From DATKYQ01 sp035528415 (GTDB lineage Bacteria; Myxococcota; B64-G9), in the NCBI GenBank assembly GCA_035528415.1, contig DATKYQ010000053.1, forward strand, positions 11,309-75,308: 64,000 bases of DNA, written 5' to 3'. The notes beneath the pieces were generated by a model. It ran no database searches and was not told where the DNA came from. It worked only from the letters and a program-made list of their open reading frames with translations. Shown piece after piece: positions 43,702 to 50,210 of the stretch. A program made the translations under genes and the position numbers. Position 1 is the first letter of the stretch. Every line of letters starts with the position of its first letter.

Positions 43702-45211
43702 CATCTACCTCCCCGGCCTTGGCCGGTAAGATTACCCTGAAAATCGCTCCGCTTTCGGGCGCGTTTTCCTGTTCTATTCGGCCGCCGAGTCGTTCGACAA
43801 TTCCCAGGCAGACCGCCAGGCCGAGTCCGTCGCTGTGACCGTCCTTCGTAGAAAAGAATGGCTCGAAGATGCGCTCACGAATATCGGGCGGAACTCCCTG
43901 GCCCTCGTCACGTACGAACAACGACACCGAGTTCAATCCTCGGGTGTACGCACCGACCGTGATTGTCCCGCCCTGCGGCATTGCCTGCCGGGCGTTGACA
44001 ATCAGGTTGATCAGCACCTGCTGGATCTGGACGGGGTCGCCGATTATTTCTGACAGATCGGGCTCGACCTCTCTCAACAGGCTGATGCCAGCGAAGTCCT
44101 TGCGTCGAGCCAGCAGGGCGAGAGACTGCTCGATCACCTCGCCGGGACGCAGCGGTACGCGCCGCGGTTTGCCGTCCCCGGCGAAATCCAGCAGGTTGCG
44201 GATTATGGTACGACAGCGAATGGCCTCGCGTACGATGATCTCGCAGTCCGCTCGGAGTGGATCTGCCTCGGCTGTGCTTTCTACGAGATCCTCGGCATAC
44301 GAGAGTATGCCGGTAAGCGGGTTGTTAATCTCGTGGGCCACTCCGGCCGCCAGCTTGCCCGTGGAGATCAGCCGCTCGTTACGAATCAGGCTCTCCCTCA
44401 GGCCGCCGAGTCTTTCGCTCATGCGGTTAAACGAGGCAGCCAGCGCTCCCAACTCGTCTGTGTGTTTTTCGGGAATACGGTAGTCCAGATCGCCGCCGGA
44501 AACCCTGCGCATTCCGGAGACGAGCTCGCGCAGGGGTCTTCTCAGTCGCCGAGACAGAAACAAGAAGATCAGGCAGGAGCCGACGAAAGCAACGCCCGCG
44601 AACAGGAGCAGGAGATTGCGGTGGATTTGGTTGAGAGGGGCCTCTGCGGGGGCAAGCGGCAGGCTCATGTCGATCAACCCAAGTACCGACGAATGGCCGT
44701 TGCTCTGGTGGCAGCGACCGCTTTTGCATCCTGCTTCAGAAAAAATAGGGGTGAAAGATCGCAGGCGCTGCTTGTCGATCATCGTGCGACCCGTTCGTCC
44801 AGCATCGGGGACCGCCGTATCCCTAGAATGACAAGTCCGGCAGCCATCCCAGCCCGGCATGAACTCGCGACCCACTTCGCCCGGAGTCGTTGAAAGGCCG
44901 ATCCGGCCAGAGTGTGACACAATCCTGATCTCGGTTATCGGACTTTCGTCAGCAACCCGCCGGATGGCGGCTTCGATTTCTTCCCGCCGGTTCAGCAACA
45001 TCCCAGAGCGCAACGACGCGCGCAGTGTGTCGCCTGCCAAGAGCAACCCGCGCCGCGACTCTTGCTCGAGCCAGTTATTTTGCCAGCGGGAGGACACCAG
45101 GAAAGCCGCTGCCAACAGGGAAGTGATCACCAGCAGAACGATCGCGGAGACATCGAAGGCTAAGCTTCTATTGCGCACTATTACACCAAGCTCACCACGG
45201 GCTGAGAACAC
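43673..45211 (-). CDS. Sensor histidine kinase with two c-type heme motifs in its extracytoplasmic domain
   Basis: 512 residues from a GTG at 45211 (AGGG upstream; GTG 45178 is an alternative). First helix ~18-40, extracytoplasmic domain ~41-195, second helix ~197-218, HAMP (RRPLRELVSGMRRVSGGDLD), HisKA (GVAHEINNPLTGILSYAEDL) and HATPase (INLIVNARQAM, DEGQGVPP, DGLGLAVCLGI). The sensor holds GCRTCHSRD (CXXCH) and GCKSGRCHQ (CX4CH), both expected outside the membrane. Heme-based redox or gas sensing is likely. It overlaps the kinase-like gene upstream by 31 bp and the GcvH-type regulator downstream by 29 bp. Confidence 0.9.
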   Translation of the reverse strand: MFSARGELGVIVRNRSLAFDVSAIVLLVITSLLAAAFLVSSRWQNNWLEQESRRGLLLAGDTLRASLRSGMLLNRREEIEAAIRRVADESPITEIRIVSHSGRIGLSTTPGEVGREFMPGWDGCRTCHSRDTAVPDAGRTGRTMIDKQRLRSFTPIFSEAGCKSGRCHQSNGHSSVLGLIDMSLPLAPAEAPLNQIHRNLLLLFAGVAFVGSCLIFLFLSRRLRRPLRELVSGMRRVSGGDLDYRIPEKHTDELGALAASFNRMSERLGGLRESLIRNERLISTGKLAAGVAHEINNPLTGILSYAEDLVESTAEADPLRADCEIIVREAIRCRTIIRNLLDFAGDGKPRRVPLRPGEVIEQSLALLARRKDFAGISLLREVEPDLSEIIGDPVQIQQVLINLIVNARQAMPQGGTITVGAYTRGLNSVSLFVRDEGQGVPPDIRERIFEPFFSTKDGHSDGLGLAVCLGIVERLGGRIEQENAPESGAIFRVILPAKAGEVDDDQENFGGG

Positions 45212-46206
45212 GGCCAGCCCTGTGCCTCGGCAACCTCACACAGGTCAGCGACTATCTGATCGATCCGCTCGTAGTACGCCTGCGTGCCGGTCGAGAAACG
45301 CATCAGGACAGCGTTGAGCTTCTCGGGCAGGTAGGGAAAGATCTTGCGCAGGTTCATCATGCGGTGCGGGAAGAAGACCGAGGCATCACTCGAGTTGAAG
45401 CGGGTCAGGCTGCCAGGGAACTCTTGCTTGATCCGCTGTATGGTGACCAGCCCCTGGCCGGCCACAACCTGCAGGATGTTGCCGGCGCTCCAGACATCGA
45501 AATCGGTGAAGTCTTGCTCGAGGTCGAAGTCGATCCAGCGAAAGCGTCCCGAGTCACGATCGATGATGATGTGGTCGTTACGAATGTCGCCGTGGCTCAG
45601 TCCCGCCTGGTGGAGCCGCATGATTCCCCGCAACCCGTCGATCGTCTTGACCAGCAAGACCGGGAAGTCTTCGCAGAAGTATTTCTCATGAGATTTCTCT
45701 TGCATGACCACGTGAGTGAGCAAGTCGTCTCCCGGGATGAATTCGAGAACGCGCACGAGGTTGCTGCACTCGTCACGCACCGATTTTCCCTGCATAAAGC
45801 CGGTATCTCCACGAACTAGTTCTAGCACCCGGGCTTCTTTCTGCTCGCTGCGCCGGCACCTGAAGGACATGTTGCCGATGCGTACGCTGAACTTCTCGTG
45901 AAACACTAGTTTGAGCATTACACGGCGCCCGTCGCTGAGCGCGATGGCGCTCTTGACCCAGAACTTCGGTTGGTCGTGCAGCCCGAAACGGCCCTCGCGC
46001 GCGTTTCCGCGCACCAGATACAGCTCACAGCCCAGGCGAAGAACGTTATCCCGCTCGATTGCCATGTAGGCGCTGGTGTCCTCAAGAATGTCAGGCTCCT
46101 TCGGCGGCCTAACTCCGGTCAACTCTTCTATTCGGGCGCATATATTCAAAGTCGGCTCCTCGACAATCCGTTTGCCGCCACAAATGTTTAGCAACAGTCG
46201 TGCCAC
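45181..46206 (-). CDS. Eukaryotic-type protein kinase-like protein co-transcribed with a c-heme sensor kinase
   Basis: 341 residues from a GTG. The middle and C-terminal parts have kinase-fold catalytic landmarks: HGDIRNDHIII (a variant of the HxDxxxxN loop) and RWIDFDLEQDF (DFD in place of DFG), then DVWSAGNILQVVAGQG. The N-terminal lobe has strands such as RRVMLKLVFHEKFSVRIG with a Lys, and ARVLELVRGD with a Glu, as possible ATP-site residues. No membrane helix. It could phosphorylate a protein or be a pseudokinase. Overlap with the histidine kinase gene makes it part of that signalling unit. Confidence 0.7.
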   Translation of the reverse strand: MARLLLNICGGKRIVEEPTLNICARIEELTGVRPPKEPDILEDTSAYMAIERDNVLRLGCELYLVRGNAREGRFGLHDQPKFWVKSAIALSDGRRVMLKLVFHEKFSVRIGNMSFRCRRSEQKEARVLELVRGDTGFMQGKSVRDECSNLVRVLEFIPGDDLLTHVVMQEKSHEKYFCEDFPVLLVKTIDGLRGIMRLHQAGLSHGDIRNDHIIIDRDSGRFRWIDFDLEQDFTDFDVWSAGNILQVVAGQGLVTIQRIKQEFPGSLTRFNSSDASVFFPHRMMNLRKIFPYLPEKLNAVLMRFSTGTQAYYERIDQIVADLCEVAEAQGWPCSQPVVSLV

Positions 46207-46243
46207 TCGACTATTCTTCTCGATAGATCCTATCCGTAAGTGG

Positions 46244-46259
46244 TGGCATGTTAATTGCT
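46244..46259 (+). promoter_or_regulatory. Sigma-54 (-24/-12) promoter of the cytochrome-FeS-NrfD operon
   Basis: TGGCATGTTAATTGCT, one mismatch to TGGCACGN4TTGCW with correct 10-bp GG-GC spacing. The predicted start is near 46270, 30 bp before the GTG at 46300, with AAGGGG in between. Confidence 0.8.
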
Positions 46260-46299
46260 AGTAGTTTTCCACCGGGTAAAGGCAAAAGGGGAAGACCGC

Positions 46300-47436
46300 G
46301 TGGATCGAAAAAGAAGACTTCTGGCGGTGGGCCTGCTTGCGGGCGCCGCCATATGTGCCGTTCTGCTGGGCGCCATTATTTACGCCGGCTTGAGTAAAGA
46401 ACAGTCCTCGGTAACAATTGCGCTACTGGTCCTGACGGGGGGCGGCACGGTCATCCTGGCCACGCTGGGATTGGACCAGTTGCTCAGCATCCACAGGGTC
46501 GCAGGCGGCGAAAAACTGCCCGCTGCGGACTACCGGCATACCTTGCGCTTGTTCGTCCTGGTGGCCCTGGTGTTGGCGGCGGCCCTGGTTGCTCGCCGCC
46601 TGGCGGTGCCCGAGTCATTCGGGCGTTACGGATATTTCAGGGCCGCGGCCGTCGACCAGGCGCGCGATTTCGTGCCGCGCTATATCGGCGAGGACAATTG
46701 TGCAACCGCCAGCTGCCATGAACATAAAAAGGAAATTGCGCTGCACGACAAGGATGCCCACGCCGCGGTGCCTTGCGAGGACTGCCATGGGGCGGCCTGG
46801 AAGCATGTGGCCGATCCCGAAAAGAACAAACTGCCGAAGCCCAAGGGCAAAGCGGAGTGTCTGACTTGCCATCGCCAGTTGGCCGCCCGTCCCGGGGCGT
46901 TTCCCCAGATCAGCTGGCGTGAGCACTTCAGGTTCGTGGGAGTCAAGGACATGGGCATCGCCTGCACTCGCTGCCACAGCCCGCACGAACCGCTGTACAT
47001 GGACCGCGATCTGCGAAAGGCTCGCCTGCACCCATTAATACAGCGTTGCCGTGACTGCCACATCGGCAGGAGCAACGAAAAGCTGTCGCGGCCCGAGGGT
47101 CACCCGGCCATCTTCGAATGCTCGTACTGTCACAGGGATATCGTTCGTGATTTCGCCGAACGGGAGCACAAGAAAATCGAGTGCACGACCTGTCATATAT
47201 TCGTCAAGCAGTCGGAGTTCGCCGGGCGAATCATCCGCGACGCCGATCCGCGTTTCTGTTTGCTTTGCCATGGCAATGCCGATTTCAGGAGTGACAGCGC
47301 TCCCCCTGGTATCGACTGGCCGGACGATCATCTCGACGATGTGGCCGAGAAACCCGAAGATCGGAATAAGAGTTGCATCGATTGCCACCGCGACAAGATT
47401 CACAAGTTACGCGAGGTTTGCAAGCATGAGCCGTGA
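46300..47436 (+). CDS. Membrane-anchored 9-heme c-type cytochrome of a quinol oxidoreductase complex
   Basis: 378 residues from a GTG at 46300, which follows AAGGGG; an earlier TTG at 46255 would lie upstream of the sigma-54 start site. Three hydrophobic helices (~7-27, ~35-55, ~80-100) anchor a periplasmic domain with one CX4CH (CATASCH) and eight CXXCH motifs (CEDCH, CLTCH, CTRCH, CRDCH, CSYCH, CTTCH, CLLCH, CIDCH). Gene order cytochrome-FeS-NrfD matches Cbc/Qrc/ACIII-like menaquinol oxidoreductases, in which the cytochrome is the electron exit. Confidence 0.9.
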   Translation: MDRKRRLLAVGLLAGAAICAVLLGAIIYAGLSKEQSSVTIALLVLTGGGTVILATLGLDQLLSIHRVAGGEKLPAADYRHTLRLFVLVALVLAAALVARRLAVPESFGRYGYFRAAAVDQARDFVPRYIGEDNCATASCHEHKKEIALHDKDAHAAVPCEDCHGAAWKHVADPEKNKLPKPKGKAECLTCHRQLAARPGAFPQISWREHFRFVGVKDMGIACTRCHSPHEPLYMDRDLRKARLHPLIQRCRDCHIGRSNEKLSRPEGHPAIFECSYCHRDIVRDFAEREHKKIECTTCHIFVKQSEFAGRIIRDADPRFCLLCHGNADFRSDSAPPGIDWPDDHLDDVAEKPEDRNKSCIDCHRDKIHKLREVCKHEP

Positions 47437-48175
47437 CGACGACATTTCCCGCCGCGATTTCTTTAAATTCCTGGCAGCCGGATCCGGTTTGTTGCTTGTC
47501 CACTGCGGCCTACCGTCCCCGCCGCCCGGGGCTCGCAAGAAAGACTACGACTGGGACAAGCATTACTGGGCCTACGCGATCGACACCACCAAGTGTATAG
47601 GTTGTTGCGCCTGCATGCGGGCCTGCCGGGCGGAAAACGACGTGCCGCCCGGCAACTTCAGAACCTGGGTTGAGCGTTACCGGATAGACGCCGCCGACCG
47701 GGTCTCTGTCGACGCCGCCACGGAAGACGACTTCGTCTTCGAAGAGTTGCCTGGCGACGTAGTCAAGGCCTTTTTCGTACCGAAACTTTGCAACCATTGC
47801 GAGAAGCCGGTTTGCAACCAGGTATGTCCCGTCGGCGCGGCCTACCGTACGCGTGACGGCGTCATTCTTGTTGACTCCGAGCACTGTATCGGATGCGGAT
47901 ACTGCGTTCAGGCCTGTCCCTATGGCGTGCGTTTCATCAGCCCGCGCAGTCATACCGCAGACAAGTGCACATTCTGCTACCATCGCATCACCCGCGGTTT
48001 GGCTCCGGCCTGCGTGCAGGCCTGCCCCAAGCACGCCCGGATTTTCGGGGATCTGAAGGATCCAACTTGCGAGCTTTCCATTTTGCTCAAACAGCAACGC
48101 TACCGCGTTCTGAAACCCGAGATGGGTACTCACCCCAAGTGTTTTTACTTGGGCCTGGATCGTGAGGTGGTTTAG
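47426..48175 (+). CDS. Four-cluster ferredoxin-type iron-sulfur subunit (NrfC/PsrB-like)
   Basis: 249 residues from the ATG at 47426, overlapping the cytochrome stop by 11 bp. The N-terminus SRRDFFKFLAAGSG is a twin-arginine signal, so it is exported folded; LLLVHCG could also be a lipobox. Four [4Fe-4S] Cys sets are present: CIGCCACMRAC, CNHCEKPVCNQVC, CIGCGYCVQAC and CTFC with CVQAC. It links the quinol-reactive NrfD subunit to the cytochrome. Confidence 0.93.
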   Translation: MSRDDDISRRDFFKFLAAGSGLLLVHCGLPSPPPGARKKDYDWDKHYWAYAIDTTKCIGCCACMRACRAENDVPPGNFRTWVERYRIDAADRVSVDAATEDDFVFEELPGDVVKAFFVPKLCNHCEKPVCNQVCPVGAAYRTRDGVILVDSEHCIGCGYCVQACPYGVRFISPRSHTADKCTFCYHRITRGLAPACVQACPKHARIFGDLKDPTCELSILLKQQRYRVLKPEMGTHPKCFYLGLDREVV

Positions 48176-49323
48176 TGAACTTCGTCTTTCCAAACGAGGC
48201 CAACGTCACCTGGACGGTGATGATCGTTCTTTATCCGTATATCACCGGGCTGGTGGCGGGTGCCTTCATCGTCTCGTCGCTCTACCATGTTTTCGGTCGC
48301 TCTGAACTCAAGCCGATCGCCCGTTTCTCACTGGCCTCGGCTTTCGTGTTCTTGCTTTTTGCGACGCTGCCACTTCTTATCCACCTCGGACATCCCGAAC
48401 GGGCCTTCAATATCATGATCACCCCGCACTTCAGTTCGGCCATGGCCGGCTTCGGCTACATCTATGCCACCTATATGCTTCTGGTCGTACTCGAGATCTG
48501 GTTCGTCATGCGCAGCGACTTCATCGCCCGGGCCAAGGGCAAGGGCCCCGTGGCCTGGTTGTTCAGGCTGATTCTGCTATTCAACCTGGAAGAGAACGAC
48601 GCCACCAGGCGGGCCGATCACAAGATATCGCGTTTCTTGGCGGGGCTCGGCATTCCCTTGGCCTGCCTGCTGCACGGCTACGTGGGCTTCCTGTTCGGAT
48701 CGTTGAAGGCCAACCCGTGGTGGTCGACTCCGCTGATGTTCGTGATCTTCATCTTCTCGGCCATCGTCTCAGGCATCGCCGTGCTGATCTTCCACTATTA
48801 CATCGTCAGCTGGATAAACGGCTGGAAGACCGATCACGCTTGCGTCAGGTCGATGACCCGCTACCTGTGGGGCTTCATGATCGTAGCCGTCGCCCTGGAA
48901 CTTCTCGAGGTGCTATCGATCGCCTACAAGCAGACCGAGGAATGGGAAGTGCTGTCACGGCTGATCGAGAACAAGCTTTTCTTTTCGTACGTGGTCTTGC
49001 AGCTTTTGATCTTCTCGCTGATTCCGTTCGTACTGTTGGGCATAAGCGTGCTGTTTCGATTGAGTCGGCGCCTGGCCAATGCCCTGGCCTGGATCGCTTC
49101 GGCCATGCTGTTGTTCCAGGTGCTGTTGATGCGCTGGAACGTGGTCATCGGTGGTCAACTGCTGTCAAAGTCGATGCGCGGATTCACAAGCTACTTTCCC
49201 GGGCTGTGGGACAAAGAGGGGCTATTGATGGCGGCGGTGATCTTCACCTTGCCGTTCGGCATCCTGTGGCTGTTCAACCGGGCGATCCCCTTGTTTCCCG
49301 GAGCCGCCGGCGATTCGGGCTGA
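48175..49323 (+). CDS. NrfD/PsrC-like integral membrane quinol-binding subunit
   Basis: 382 residues; GTG start overlaps the preceding stop (TAGTG). About nine membrane helices with the NrfD-family N-terminus (NVTWTVMIVLYPYITGLVAGAF) and the histidine/glutamate pattern LLIHLGHPERAFNI. It exchanges electrons with menaquinol and may pass protons. No catalytic molybdopterin subunit is in the operon, so the partner acceptor is the 9-heme cytochrome. Confidence 0.93.
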   Translation: MNFVFPNEANVTWTVMIVLYPYITGLVAGAFIVSSLYHVFGRSELKPIARFSLASAFVFLLFATLPLLIHLGHPERAFNIMITPHFSSAMAGFGYIYATYMLLVVLEIWFVMRSDFIARAKGKGPVAWLFRLILLFNLEENDATRRADHKISRFLAGLGIPLACLLHGYVGFLFGSLKANPWWSTPLMFVIFIFSAIVSGIAVLIFHYYIVSWINGWKTDHACVRSMTRYLWGFMIVAVALELLEVLSIAYKQTEEWEVLSRLIENKLFFSYVVLQLLIFSLIPFVLLGISVLFRLSRRLANALAWIASAMLLFQVLLMRWNVVIGGQLLSKSMRGFTSYFPGLWDKEGLLMAAVIFTLPFGILWLFNRAIPLFPGAAGDSG

Positions 49324-49341
49324 CGGTTCGCGGGGGGAATC

Positions 49342-49879
49342 GTGGACGATAGCGGCATCCGTGATCTGATAGAGGAAAACCGGGCTGCGCTTGTGCGCCT
49401 TGAAAAGCGCGTAGCGCGCCTCGAAACCGGGCCGCAAAACAAGTTACACCAGGTTGATTCAAACACAGCCTTTGTTCGACCCAAGAAGGTTGCTCTGGCT
49501 GCCAACGATTATTTCGCCTTTGAGATCCGCATCGGCAATATCACTAATGCTCGCGCTGGCCGCATTTTATGGTTCGCTCAGAGTCGGCCTGCTGGCTGTT
49601 TTTGGCCGCAGCGGCGCCTTCGAGTTGGCACAGAGTTGGGCCCTGGCCTTTATCTCGGTCGGGGCGATGTTGGCGGGTAAGCGGGCAGGCAGCAAGTCGT
49701 TGCGCTGGGTTGCCATGATCGGCCTGGCTGCTTTGGCCTTGAAGGTGACGCTGCTGGATTTGCCATCGCTTGACGGCGAATTTGCGGCTGGTGCCGTCCT
49801 GGCCCTCGGCTCGGCCTCACTGGTTGCCTCGATGATGCTGCGCGGCCGCGAGATCGGAAGCGAGGACAAACGCTTGTGA
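49342..49879 (+). pseudogene. Degenerate membrane protein (DUF2339-like remnant in two frames)
   Basis: A GTG-started frame (49342 on) encodes a coiled segment (DLIEENRAALVRLEKRVARLE) and then loses sense. A second frame (49454-49879) encodes membrane helices ending WVAMIGLAALALKVTLLDLP, which resembles the C-terminus of DUF2339 multi-pass proteins. The pair looks like the two ends of a larger gene joined by deletion and frameshift, though two small real genes cannot be ruled out. It follows nrfD by 18 bp. Confidence 0.4.
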
Positions 49880-50145
49880 AATGGCTGTATGCATTCTGGG
49901 TGTCCAGATGACCCGGCTTTATCCGCCTAAAGAAGAACCAGGTTCCAAATTGACCCGCTTTTTCTGCGCCGAGTTGTCGGCTGGTGTCGTTTGTAGTTGC
50001 CTAAGGGGGAATGTGGTCTGAAACACAGATGACAATTACCGGTAAGTGCTTTTTTTCGATCTGCCTACGCGTAACAGGTAGAGAACAGAGCGTATTTTGA
50101 AATCATCAAGACCCGGCAGCAAAATTCTGTGTAATCTCACTAGCA
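49880..50145. other. Intergenic stretch with no recognisable gene
   Basis: 266 bp of lower-GC sequence before the sigma-54 site. A 46-codon ATG frame (49881 on) has no recognisable product and no ribosome site. TTACCGGTAA (50036-50045) is palindromic and is followed by a T run, but no proper terminator stem is seen. I could not fit a c-di-GMP riboswitch here. Confidence 0.4.
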
Positions 50146-50161
50146 GGTATGTTTTTTGCAA
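50146..50161 (+). promoter_or_regulatory. Sigma-54-like promoter of the 9-heme lipoprotein gene
   Basis: AGGTATGTTTTTTGCA has GG-10-GC spacing and TTGCA at -12, with mismatches at three -24 positions. It closely matches the ImcH-like gene's promoter (TGGTATGTTTCTTGCT). Predicted start is near 50172; gene start 50211, with AAAAGGAG in between. Confidence 0.65.
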
Positions 50162-50210
50162 GCTTTTCGCAACCCAAATGCTATTCTATTCAATTTAAAA
50201 GGAGAAAAAT

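Noticed and set aside
49880..50210. c-di-GMP riboswitch or small ORF upstream of the 9-heme lipoprotein gene
   Set aside because: Conserved riboswitch stretches are absent and the 46-codon frame has no ribosome site; a sigma-54-like promoter explains the downstream part.
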